Assembly (NCBI GenBank): GCA_021795535.1
Contig: JAJYPG010000063.1
Coordinates: 1 to 6,987 of the forward strand
Source: Planctomycetota bacterium
GTDB taxonomy: Bacteria > Planctomycetota > Phycisphaerae > WQYP01
Direction: 5' to 3'
DNA: 6,987 bases
Of this stretch, positions 1 to 5,521 are shown in pieces. Made by a program: the position numbers and the translations under genes. Below the pieces are notes generated by a model, which was not told the DNA's origin, did no database searches, and saw nothing but the letters and a program-made list of their open reading frames with translations. Within the stretch, counting starts at the first letter, position 1, and the number at the start of each line of letters is the position of its first letter.

Positions 1-186
1 AAAAATACCGAGAAAGTTGACACGCTCCAGCAGGGGAATGCGGGGGTTAAGCGCCTCATGAAGAACCCGGTAATTGAAGTCCAGCCAGCTAAGGTCGCGG
101 TTGAAAAAGCGGGCATTTTCTGCTCCGGGTTTTATCCGTGGATTGCGGCTGGACGCGGAGGGGGCGGTGAGTATTTGGGAATTCAT
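1..186 (-). CDS. ppk1: Polyphosphate kinase 1, N-terminal part (cut by window edge)
   Basis: Reversible kinase that polymerises the terminal phosphate of ATP into inorganic polyphosphate. Only the first 62 codons are in the window; the gene runs off the left edge. Translating the minus strand from the ATG at 186 gives an open frame. Its residues 27-62 carry the PPK1 N-domain signature: [19 protein letters not shown], then PLLERV and FLGIF. This matches the family pattern FNRELSWLxFNxRVLxEA...PLLERLxFLxIF. The preceding 26 residues are a variable, Ser/Pro-rich leader without a signal peptide. A GGAG lies at 198-201, 11 bases before the ATG, and an extended -10 lies at 230-238. The catalytic histidines and the C-terminal PLD-like domains are outside the window, so integrity cannot be judged. 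The family call rests on the motif and is firm. Confidence 0.93.
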   Translation of the reverse strand, partial: MNSQILTAPSASSRNPRIKPGAENARFFNRDLSWLDFNYRVLHEALNPRIPLLERVNFLGIF

Positions 187-229
187 AAGGGGGCAAACTC
201 CGAATCTTTCTACTTTGCGAACTCAATGG

Positions 230-238
230 ATTATATCA
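230..238 (-). promoter_or_regulatory. Extended -10 promoter element for ppk1
   Basis: On the minus strand this reads TGATATAAT, a perfect -10 hexamer (230-235) with the TGn extension. No good -35 hexamer is found 16-18 bases upstream, which is usual for extended -10 promoters. The implied start near 223 gives a leader of about 37 bases before the ppk1 ATG at 186. Confidence 0.5.
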
Positions 239-293
239 TCCGCGTTGCCGGTCGCCTTGCCAAGCTGAATTGTTAAGCCGTAATTCAGCGGAC

Positions 294-322
294 TTGGCCG
301 GACACAAAGCCGATGGTATGAT
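294..322 (+). promoter_or_regulatory. Likely sigma70-type promoter of the tRNA-Thr gene
   Basis: TTGGCC (294-299, 4 of 6 matches to the -35 consensus) and TATGAT (317-322, 5 of 6 to the -10 consensus) are separated by exactly 17 bases. Transcription would start near 329, leaving a 5' leader of nearly 60 bases to be removed by RNase P. It diverges from the ppk1 promoter element at 230-238. Confidence 0.5.
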
Positions 323-386
323 GCCAACACTAAACCCTGCAAATTCCGACAAAAACACGGTATTTGCCGGGAAAAACGCCTCAGAT

Positions 387-459
387 GCCGCCGTAGCTCA
401 GCTGGTAGAGCGATGTTTTCGTAAAGCATAGGTCCTGGGTTCGAGTCCCAGCGGTGGCT
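387..459 (+). tRNA. tRNA-Thr (anticodon CGT)
   Basis: A complete 73-base cloverleaf reads ACG (Thr) codons. The acceptor stem pairs 387-393 with 452-458 (one G-T pair). The D arm is 396-411 with the GG pair in its loop. The anticodon stem is 413-417 with 425-429, with anticodon CGT at 420-422 in the loop TTCGTAA. The variable loop is 5 bases. The T arm is 435-451 with the loop TTCGAGT. The first two acceptor pairs, G1-C72 and C2-G71, agree with known threonine identity elements. Position 73 is T, and no CCA is encoded, so CCA must be added by nucleotidyltransferase. No clear terminator follows. Confidence 0.95.
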
Positions 460-623
460 TTGCACTTTTACCCGGTAGAACCGCGTAAATAATGTTACGC
501 CCTGTAACGGACTGGTGCGGCGATCAGTAGGAATCACAAAAGTCTGGTTGGTAATATTCGGTAATTCGCGGCAATCTCACGGAAAAAGGGGGGCTTCCTA
601 CATTCAGATTCCCTTGGCCAAAC

Positions 624-651
624 ATGAATTTAAGGGGAATTCCCAATTCAT
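624..651. repeat. Nested inverted repeat downstream of the phosphatase gene
   Basis: ATGAATT (624-630) and AATTCAT (645-651) are perfect 7-base inverted arms. Their 14-base loop contains the perfect 10-base palindrome GGGAATTCCC (635-644). It lies about 20 bases beyond the stop codon of the minus-strand phosphatase gene (673). A transcript-end hairpin is possible, but no T-run follows on either strand, so it is not called a terminator. Confidence 0.45.
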
Positions 652-672
652 CGGGCTGTCATTCCGATTGAT

Positions 673-1344
673 TCAGGCCGAAGGTGCCTGTGCCGTATCG
701 GCTGATTCGGCAGCCCCGGCCAGCAGTCCGATATCCAGCAGGCTTTGCAAATAAAAGCCGTCGGTCCGCAAGGTTAGAACCGCGGTTATTCCATTGGAAA
801 GTGGAAAGCGGCGTGGACTGCCCGCGGGTAGCCCCAGAACATGACAAATGGTGTGCTTAATAACGCCGCCATGGCTAATCACCAGCACATTCCCGGTATG
901 CTTTTGCGCAATGGCCGTAAGCTGACGGCAAACGCGTTGCCAAAGTACGACATCAGCTTCCACGCCAGGGATACCGGTCCAATCCGCCAGATCGCCGTTT
1001 TGCATGGGTTCCCCGGTCAGTTCGCTGCGCAGTTGGCGGACTTCATCCCATGTTTTTCCTTCAAATGCACCAAGTTCACGCTCGCGAAGTTCCACAGATG
1101 TTTGTACCGCAAGGTTGTGTCGGGTGGCGATGATCTCAGCGGTTTGTCGGGCACGCGGCAGATCGCTGGACCAGATGGCGGAAAATGCGCGGTCGGCAAA
1201 CCAGTTGGCGAGCATAAGAGCCTCCGCCCGGCCAGTGACGTTAAGTTCAGTGGGGGTGTGCCCTTGAATTCGGCGCTGGGCGTTCCAGTCCGTCTGGCCA
1301 TGACGCACTAGCCAGAGATGGGCGGGTGGGGTTGAAGTCGACAT
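673..1344 (-). CDS. Histidine phosphatase family protein (phosphoglycerate mutase-like)
   Basis: A 223-residue member of branch 1 of the histidine phosphatase superfamily, which forms a phosphohistidine on the RHG histidine. All core residues are visible: LVRHGQT with catalytic His15 and Arg14, SDLPRARQTAE with phosphate-pocket Arg64, LRERELGAFEG with the acid Glu88, and VISHGG with the second His158. Residues 205-223 are an Ala/Ser-rich tail outside the fold. Length fits GpmB, CobC and broad-specificity phosphatases. Sequence alone does not separate these, so no symbol is given: it may act on a phosphorylated metabolite (for example alpha-ribazole phosphate) rather than as a glycolytic mutase. 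The ATG start is supported by GAGG on the minus strand 10 bases upstream. No signal peptide, so cytoplasmic. It is preceded by 224 non-coding bases and is probably transcribed alone or by read-through from the lipoprotein gene. Confidence 0.92.
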   Translation of the reverse strand: MSTSTPPAHLWLVRHGQTDWNAQRRIQGHTPTELNVTGRAEALMLANWFADRAFSAIWSSDLPRARQTAEIIATRHNLAVQTSVELRERELGAFEGKTWDEVRQLRSELTGEPMQNGDLADWTGIPGVEADVVLWQRVCRQLTAIAQKHTGNVLVISHGGVIKHTICHVLGLPAGSPRRFPLSNGITAVLTLRTDGFYLQSLLDIGLLAGAAESADTAQAPSA

Positions 1345-1524
1345 AACTGGAATACCTCAAAAAAACTCCGGTCAGATGGCAATTTTATGCTGAAGTTGGA
1401 TGGGCTGCGAGCCTGTGAATGATTGATCAATGGAATCGTGGGCAAAAGTCCGTCCGGCATGAGAATATGCCAACGCGTTAAAGATATCCGACCGATGGCA
1501 TGACGGGAGATCATCCATGCGGCG

Positions 1525-1574
1525 CAATCCCCATCCCTTGGATTGGTTTATCATTTCATATCAATGTATCAATG
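1525..1574. repeat. Small inverted and tandem repeats at the end of the lipoprotein gene
   Basis: CAATCC (1525-1530) and GGATTG (1540-1545) form a 6-base stem with a 9-base loop just past the lipoprotein stop codon in the minus direction. Next to it TATCAATG occurs twice in tandem (1559-1566 and 1567-1574), the second copy covering the stop codon at 1569-1571. ATCATT (1550-1555) and AATGAT (1571-1576) are also inverted copies. No T-run follows, so these are not called a terminator. The rest of the 1345-1568 gap shows nothing I can support. Confidence 0.35.
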
Positions 1575-2168
1575 ATTACGCGGACGCATCTGAAAGGTTT
1601 TCAGGAAGAATTGACGCCGGGCACGTAAAGTAAGTGTGATGGTTTTGGCTTTGGACCGAATGGCCTGAAAATCACCCGTGATGTGGGCCGGACCGAGCGG
1701 ATCGTGAAAATAGCCGCTGGAGGAAATCAGTTGCAGATCCCCAGCCACAATTGATGCGTGCATCACGCGGGCGTGGCGGCTGTTATGGATACGGATGAAT
1801 CCGGCCCCCGAATAAATGCCCGCACCGGAAGGGGTAATAACGATATAGCGAAATGTTGCGTTGATGGCGGTGGGTAGTATGGACGTGACTCCCGGTACCG
1901 GCTTCCAGAAAACCCGAATCAGTGCAATCTGGCGAATGGGGCGGCCCTGTTTGGCGGGAGATGTTGTTTCCATATAAAAGTAATAGGTGCCATCACGGCT
2001 TACACGGTAATAAGCGGTGGTGAACTGGGGACGAAGTTCCGCTTTGCCATTATTTTTTACGGATTCAATGCGCAATGGACCAAATGATTTACAGCCCGTT
2101 AAAGTTCCGGCAAGCACCAATGCCAGCATGAACAGCGTGACGCGGTGAAGTATCGGTGAGTGTTTCAT
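1569..2168 (-). CDS. Predicted lipoprotein of unknown function
   Basis: A 199-residue protein I do not recognise. From the ATG at 2168 it has a textbook lipoprotein signal: charged MKHSPILHR, a hydrophobic stretch at residues 10-20, then a lipobox LTGC with Cys26 as the lipidated residue. Lys27 follows, so there is no Asp+2 inner-membrane retention signal, and outer-membrane anchoring is plausible. The mature part is rich in alternating aromatic/aliphatic residues (TAYYRVSRDGTYYFYMET around 50-69, then IRQIALIRVFW and FRYIVITPSGAGIYSGAGFIRIH), suggesting a beta-rich fold. The C-terminus is basic. No catalytic motif is seen. An in-frame GTG at 2240 would add 24 residues ahead of the signal peptide. 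I prefer 2168 because the signal is then N-terminal, but neither start has a clear Shine-Dalgarno sequence. It follows hisB by 145 bases and probably has its own promoter at 2271-2300. Confidence 0.75.
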   Translation of the reverse strand: MKHSPILHRVTLFMLALVLAGTLTGCKSFGPLRIESVKNNGKAELRPQFTTAYYRVSRDGTYYFYMETTSPAKQGRPIRQIALIRVFWKPVPGVTSILPTAINATFRYIVITPSGAGIYSGAGFIRIHNSRHARVMHASIVAGDLQLISSSGYFHDPLGPAHITGDFQAIRSKAKTITLTLRARRQFFLKTFQMRPRNH

Positions 2169-2270
2169 GTGCCATAGCATAATCAGTTGTGGTTTATGGG
2201 CAACCCCTCGGTTCCTTTCCAGACGCAATTCCTTCGCCACCGCCTGAATGTTGCATCAATTGCTGCGTAA

Positions 2271-2300
2271 AGTATATGCTCCGCTCGCCTCACAATTGAA
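2271..2300 (-). promoter_or_regulatory. Possible promoter for the lipoprotein gene
   Basis: On the minus strand TTCAAT (2295-2300) is followed after 18 bases by TATACT (2271-2276), a 5 of 6 match to the -10 consensus. The -35 is weak (3 of 6). A start near 2264 would leave about 95 bases before the ATG at 2168. It sits just after the hisB stop, consistent with separate transcription of the lipoprotein gene. Confidence 0.3.
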
Positions 2301-2313
2301 ATCGGGCAGACCC

Positions 2314-2922
2314 TTACAGGACGCCTTTGGTACTTGGTATGCCTGTGCCGCGCGGATCCAGCGTCACCGCCTGACGCAACGCTTTGGCCAGCGCTTTATA
2401 AATGCCCTCGGCAATATGGTGGCTGTTGGTGCCGTAGGGAACGTTAATATGCAGATTCATGCCTGCGGTGTTAGCCAGAGATCGCAAGGTCTCCGGCACG
2501 AGTTCCACATCAAAGTCGCCAATTTTTGGCGTGGGAAAACGAACATTGAACACAAACGCGGGTCGTCCGGAAAAATCCAGGGCTACATTCGCCAGAGAAT
2601 CTTCCATGGGCACGCTGGCCCAGCCATAGCGGTTTATGCCGCGCTTGTCGCCCAAAGCCTCTTTAATGGCACTCCCCAATACCAGAGAGACATCTTCCAC
2701 CGTGTGATGGCCATCAATATGCAGATCGCCCTTGGCGGAAATGGTCAGATCGCACAGGCTGTGGCGCGCCAGATGGTCCAGCATATGGTCAAAAAAGCCC
2801 ACCCCGGTATGCACCTGTGCCTGCCCGGATCCATCGAGATTTATTTCCAGAGAAATATCCGTCTCGCGGGTTTTACGCGAGAGTTTTGCCTTACGCTGCG
2901 GGGTTGGTTCGATGTCGGCCAT
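2314..2922 (-). CDS. hisB: Imidazoleglycerol-phosphate dehydratase
   Basis: Converts imidazole glycerol phosphate to imidazole acetol phosphate, the sixth step in histidine synthesis; a Mn-dependent cytoplasmic enzyme that forms a 24-mer in known members. The 202 residues are a complete single-domain HisB without the fused histidinol-phosphatase domain found in enterobacteria. Metal and substrate motifs are intact: GVGFFDHMLDHLARHS (40-55), DGHHTVEDV (70-78), and GTNSHHIAEGIYKALAKALR (164-183). SGRP at 118-121 and the C-terminal DPRGTGIPSTKGVL are also family hallmarks. The ATG is preceded by GGAG (complement at 2929-2932) with a 6-base spacer, an excellent site. It lies 79 bases downstream of hisC. 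That gap holds a likely promoter, so hisB may be read both from hisC and independently. The product feeds directly into HisC. Confidence 0.98.
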   Translation of the reverse strand: MADIEPTPQRKAKLSRKTRETDISLEINLDGSGQAQVHTGVGFFDHMLDHLARHSLCDLTISAKGDLHIDGHHTVEDVSLVLGSAIKEALGDKRGINRYGWASVPMEDSLANVALDFSGRPAFVFNVRFPTPKIGDFDVELVPETLRSLANTAGMNLHINVPYGTNSHHIAEGIYKALAKALRQAVTLDPRGTGIPSTKGVL

Positions 2923-2975
2923 GGGGTGCTCCGCTGAAAGTTATCTGATTAAATAATGATATATGCATACTCAAA

Positions 2976-3005
2976 AATATAGTTCGCATTCTGTGAAACA
3001 ATCAA
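2976..3005 (-). promoter_or_regulatory. Likely internal promoter for hisB
   Basis: On the minus strand TTGATT (3000-3005, 4 of 6 matches to the -35 consensus) and TATATT (2976-2981, 5 of 6 to the -10) are separated by 18 bases. The -35 overlaps the hisC stop codon (3002-3004). The predicted start near 2969 gives a leader of about 47 bases. The region is strikingly AT-rich compared with both flanking genes, which supports a promoter. Confidence 0.45.
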
Positions 3006-4075
3006 TGAACCTGCGCCGCCTCCGTCGGCAGATCGCTTAGTGCGCCCAGCAGCGCACGGTTCTGATTTGCGGTGCCAATGGTTATGCGAAGTTTATCCGT
3101 CAAGCCCGGCAGGGCAAAATAGCGCACCAGAATATTGCGGGCTTTCAACTGTTCGTAAAGTGTTTTCGCATCGGTGCCCGCGGGCACCCGGGCCAGAACA
3201 AAATTACTGTGACTTTCCGGAATGGCAAAGCCCCGGGACGCAAGCTCCCGCGTCATCCAGCTCCGTTCCGTTTTGACCCGTTCCCACGTACTGCGGGCGT
3301 AGGACTGATCTTTAATGGCGGCAGTGGCGGCGGCGATGGACAAAGCATCACATGGGTAACTGTCGCGCACCTTATAAAGTTGACGCAGAATTTCCGGCTG
3401 TCCGATCGCATAACCAAAACGCAGGCCCGCCAAACCATATCCCTTGGACATTGAACGCAGCAGCACAAGATTGGGGAACCTGCTTACCAGAGCCAGCGCG
3501 CTGTGCGAAGCGAAATTGACGTATGCTTCGTCAATAAGCACCAGACCTGAAAAACTGCCGATGACCCGTGCCAAAGTGTCCGGCTCGGTCAAGGTGCCGG
3601 ATGGTGCGTTGGGGTTCACAATAAGCAGCAGCCTGGCATTCAGTTGGAATATTTCCCGTGGCAATTCCCATGTTGTCCCGGTTACCTGATAGGGCAGCAC
3701 AACCTGTCGGGCGGCCTGCATCGCCGAGAGAACCGGATACAGCGAATAACTCGGATCCAGATAGGCAACCCGATCAGTCTGGCCCACGCACGCGCGAAAC
3801 ACCATCGCCAGCAATTCATCGCCCCCATTGGTGGTCAGAATCATGTCTGGTGAAATACCGTGAACATCGGCCGCGGCATGGCGAAATGCCAGGCCATCGG
3901 GACTCGGATAGCGACGAAGCTGTTCCGGAGTGATCGCGGCTATGGCCTCCAGCGCGCGTGGCGAAGGAGGATACGGATTTTCATTGGTGTTGAGTTTTAT
4001 GACATTGGTGTCCAGCGGCTGCTCGCCGGGAGTATAGCCGGTCATTGCCAGAATATTGTCGCGTACAAGTGCCAT
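3002..4075 (-). CDS. hisC: Histidinol-phosphate aminotransferase
   Basis: PLP-dependent transfer of an amino group from glutamate to imidazole acetol phosphate, giving L-histidinol phosphate; fold-type I, class II aminotransferase, cytoplasmic dimer. The 357 residues match the usual HisC length. Landmarks in order: KLNTNENPYPPSP (28-39), TNGGDELL (82-89) in the PLP-phosphate region, DPSYSLYP (107-114), NPNAPSGT (154-161), IDEAYVNFA (181-189) with Asp182 contacting the pyridine nitrogen, SMSKGYGLAGLRFGY (208-222) with Schiff-base Lys211, and LRITIGT (329-335) with substrate-binding Arg330. All catalytic residues are present. The start at 4075 is supported by AGGA 8 bases before the ATG. hisB follows after 79 bases, matching their consecutive use in the pathway. 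No T-box or histidine-rich leader peptide is seen upstream, and I could not locate a convincing promoter in the 318 bases before it. Confidence 0.98.
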   Translation of the reverse strand: MALVRDNILAMTGYTPGEQPLDTNVIKLNTNENPYPPSPRALEAIAAITPEQLRRYPSPDGLAFRHAAADVHGISPDMILTTNGGDELLAMVFRACVGQTDRVAYLDPSYSLYPVLSAMQAARQVVLPYQVTGTTWELPREIFQLNARLLLIVNPNAPSGTLTEPDTLARVIGSFSGLVLIDEAYVNFASHSALALVSRFPNLVLLRSMSKGYGLAGLRFGYAIGQPEILRQLYKVRDSYPCDALSIAAATAAIKDQSYARSTWERVKTERSWMTRELASRGFAIPESHSNFVLARVPAGTDAKTLYEQLKARNILVRYFALPGLTDKLRITIGTANQNRALLGALSDLPTEAAQVH

Positions 4076-4198
4076 GAATCATTTCCTGATTATCGCGCCG
4101 TGGACCATTGTGATCCTTCGCCCCGGTCGCGAGACGTTCTTCCTTTCGGCTGATGAAATAATAACGGATCGGCGGGTTTTATGCGATTTGCTCAAGCC

Positions 4199-4227
4199 GC
4201 ACACCGGTATACATCGGTCAGGTGTGC
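4199..4227 (-). repeat. Inverted repeat in the hisC upstream region
   Basis: GCACACC (4199-4205) and GGTGTGC (4221-4227) are perfect 7-base inverted arms around a 15-base loop. The loop adds a partial ACCG/CGGT pairing option. It lies about 125 bases upstream of the hisC start. It could be the end of the upstream transcript or a leader structure; no T-run follows on the minus strand. Confidence 0.35.
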
Positions 4228-4259
4228 AAGACCCTTTACACGGCCTGGTTATCCCAAGT

Positions 4260-4283
4260 GGCGGGGCGACAGGCGGGGCGACT
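4260..4283. repeat. Tandem 12-base repeat, two copies
   Basis: GGCGGGGCGAC occurs at 4260-4270 and 4272-4282, each followed by one variable base (A, then T). It is a local GC-rich duplication in non-coding DNA, probably from slippage. Confidence 0.6.
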
Positions 4284-4393
4284 GGCCCTGTGCAAGCCGC
4301 GGCACGAATAATTCCGGCGGCAGGAGTCAGAAAACCAGTCGTTTTATTACGGCGTACTCTGCAATATTGTCACGCCTATCCCCTTCCATACTT

Positions 4394-5137
4394 TTATGCG
4401 CCGGAAATACGGAAACGGGGGGAATTGGCATTAGGGCGGCTACCACTGCGATAGGGCGGCAATACTTTCATTCGCCGCTGGCGGCGGCTGCGGGCCACAA
4501 CGCCGGACCGCACAATCCGCAGCTTGGGAGTGAAGCGTTCGATGGTCTGCTCCACTGTAAGCCAGTCTATATTTTTGCTTTCCAACTGTAGCAAGGTCAT
4601 TTCACCTTCGTAGGTATCTTTCTGGCCGACACATTCCTTCACAATGGCGACCTTTTGCCGTCGCTGCAACAATCCGAGAACGGCCATACGCAGTGAAGAT
4701 TCCAATGGCCCGCCCACCACAATCCAGAGGCCTGCCTCGGTTTCGGAAAGCAATCGATCAAGACGTGGAGAGTCAAACGGATTGGCATCTGGCAGATCAA
4801 AAATATACTGCTGTGCGCTGTTGAATCCCTCCACGGGTAAATCTGTCCCACAATCTGTTGGAAGCTCCAGATGATTTCGTAAAATGGTACAAGGCAGTTT
4901 GTCATAGCCCGGTGTTCCCGGCGCACATACCGGGTTGCGATGGGCCGGATCCAACTGGGCCACCGTATGCAGGCGGGTACTGATAATGGGGTAGTGTACA
5001 TCCGCAAGCCAGGAAAAAAGCCGGGCGATGGCTTTGGGAAATGTCACGCCAATATGCAGCGCATAGCTCCCGTCCGGGCGGAACAGGTCTTTTTGCGTAT
5101 TTATGTCGAGTAGCGCGGGGCCATTAATCGCAGGCAT
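4394..5137 (-). CDS. Isochorismatase-fold protein lacking catalytic Lys and Cys
   Basis: A 247-residue protein related to the isochorismatase/nicotinamidase cysteine-hydrolase superfamily. Visible family features: the first strand ALLDINTQKDLF with Asp11 at the catalytic aspartate position; IISTRLH (51-57); CAPGTPGYDKLP (71-82), matching the HCxxGTxG region; LDRLL (126-130); and IVVGGPLESSLRMAVLGLLQRRQKVAIV (139-166), matching GxxTxxCVxxTxxxAxxxGxxVxVV. Known hydrolases use an Asp-Lys-Cys triad. Here the Cys position aligns with Ser148, and there is no lysine between residues 81 and 161, so the Lys is missing too. Standard thiol hydrolysis is therefore unlikely; a binding, regulatory or altered role is possible. 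Residues 210-247 form an Arg-rich tail. Start: the ATG at 5137 has GGAAAGGGGG six bases upstream; an in-frame ATG at 5188 lacks this. No signal peptide. It stands alone, divergent from topA. Confidence 0.8.
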   Translation of the reverse strand: MPAINGPALLDINTQKDLFRPDGSYALHIGVTFPKAIARLFSWLADVHYPIISTRLHTVAQLDPAHRNPVCAPGTPGYDKLPCTILRNHLELPTDCGTDLPVEGFNSAQQYIFDLPDANPFDSPRLDRLLSETEAGLWIVVGGPLESSLRMAVLGLLQRRQKVAIVKECVGQKDTYEGEMTLLQLESKNIDWLTVEQTIERFTPKLRIVRSGVVARSRRQRRMKVLPPYRSGSRPNANSPRFRISGA

Positions 5138-5143
5138 ATACTG

Positions 5144-5153
5144 CCCCCTTTCC
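5144..5153 (-). promoter_or_regulatory. Ribosome binding site deciding the start of the isochorismatase-like gene
   Basis: On the minus strand GGAAAGGGGG sits 6 bases before the ATG at 5137. This strong site favours that start over the in-frame ATG at 5188, whose product would carry 17 extra residues upstream of the first beta strand. Confidence 0.7.
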
Positions 5154-5189
5154 AAAATCCGCGGTGAAAATCCGCAGCAGGTTTCCAAA

Positions 5190-5218
5190 GCCGATGAAGG
5201 TCTATAAACTTCATCGGC
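5190..5218 (-). repeat. Perfect 10-base dyad upstream of the isochorismatase-like gene
   Basis: GCCGATGAAG (5190-5199) and CTTCATCGGC (5209-5218) are perfect inverted arms around a 9-base AT-rich loop. It ends 52 bases before the ATG at 5137. No T-run follows on the minus strand, so it is not an intrinsic terminator. It could be an operator for a dimeric repressor or a hairpin in the 5' untranslated region. Confidence 0.6.
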
Positions 5219-5233
5219 ATTACCGTCTGAATA

Positions 5234-5262
5234 ACTATACGCTGACCATTATGACATGGTGA
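5234..5262 (-). promoter_or_regulatory. Possible promoter for the isochorismatase-like gene
   Basis: On the minus strand TCACCA (5257-5262, 3 of 6 to the -35) and TATAGT (5234-5239, 5 of 6 to the -10) are 17 bases apart. The start would fall near 5227, placing the dyad at 5190-5218 in the early transcript. An alternative is TTCAGA (5226-5231) with an AT-rich -10 inside the dyad loop. The two cannot be separated by eye. Confidence 0.3.
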
Positions 5263-5365
5263 GAAAAAATCCAGTTTTGTGTGAAGAAGGCATAATTTTC
5301 ACATGGAAGGGGAAAATAGCTCTTATTCCACGTCTATTTATTTGGTGCCGCAAAGCACGATAAGG

Positions 5366-5394
5366 TTGTGAGCAGTGCCACTGCCTGCTATTCT
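5366..5394 (+). promoter_or_regulatory. Candidate promoter with a palindrome in its spacer
   Basis: TTGTGA (5366-5371, 4 of 6 to the -35) and TATTCT (5389-5394, 4 of 6 to the -10) are 17 bases apart, with a TGn extension before the -10. The spacer contains the perfect odd palindrome GCAGTG-C-CACTGC (5372-5384), a natural place for a repressor site. Transcription from near 5401 would give topA a leader of about 320 bases or produce a small RNA. Confidence 0.35.
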
Positions 5395-5501
5395 TAATGG
5401 TTGTTATTGCGAGCTAATTCGCAGTAATAGAAGAATATATCGCCTTTCCCGTGTAATTGTGGAAAAGAGGCGGACAAGAATAGCGGCCACCGGAGAACTT
5501 G

Positions 5502-5521
5502 AATCGCCCATAATCGCCCAT
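5502..5521. repeat. Tandem 10-base repeat upstream of topA
   Basis: AATCGCCCAT occurs twice without a gap (5502-5511, 5512-5521), followed by a further AAT. It is either slippage or two adjacent protein sites one helical turn apart. Confidence 0.7.

Larger units (their letters stand above)
4076..4393. other. Intergenic region upstream of hisC without a supported gene
   Basis: These 318 bases separate the isochorismatase-like gene from hisC. Open frames crossing it lack ribosome sites and family motifs. It holds a short hairpin (4199-4227), a 12-base tandem repeat (4260-4283) and the hisC ribosome site near 4084-4087. No riboswitch, T-box, tRNA or intrinsic terminator is recognisable. A TATTAT on the minus strand just upstream of hisC lacks a matching -35. 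Confidence 0.5.

Noticed and set aside
58..276. 72-residue plus-strand frame at the left edge
   Set aside because: Mostly antisense to ppk1, whose conserved N-domain motif is clear on the minus strand.
223..537. 104-residue minus-strand frame across the tRNA
   Set aside because: It contains the RWDSNPGP string typical of reading a tRNA backwards. It lacks a ribosome site and overlaps both the tRNA and its promoter.
841..1311. 156-residue plus-strand open frame
   Set aside because: Antisense shadow of the histidine phosphatase gene; no motif or ribosome site.
2248..2937. 229-residue plus-strand open frame
   Set aside because: Antisense shadow of hisB, which has complete catalytic motifs on the minus strand.
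4076..4200. T-box or histidine attenuator before hisC
   Set aside because: No GGTGG-type antiterminator motif, no His-rich leader peptide and no terminator with a T-run.
4181..4591. 136-residue plus-strand frame upstream of hisC
   Set aside because: It overlaps the end of the isochorismatase-like gene in antisense, contains the tandem repeat and has no family features.
5280..5303. TGTGAA...TTCACA resembling a CRP site
   Set aside because: The spacer between arms is 12 bases rather than the 6 between TGTGA and TCACA, so the geometry does not fit CRP/FNR.
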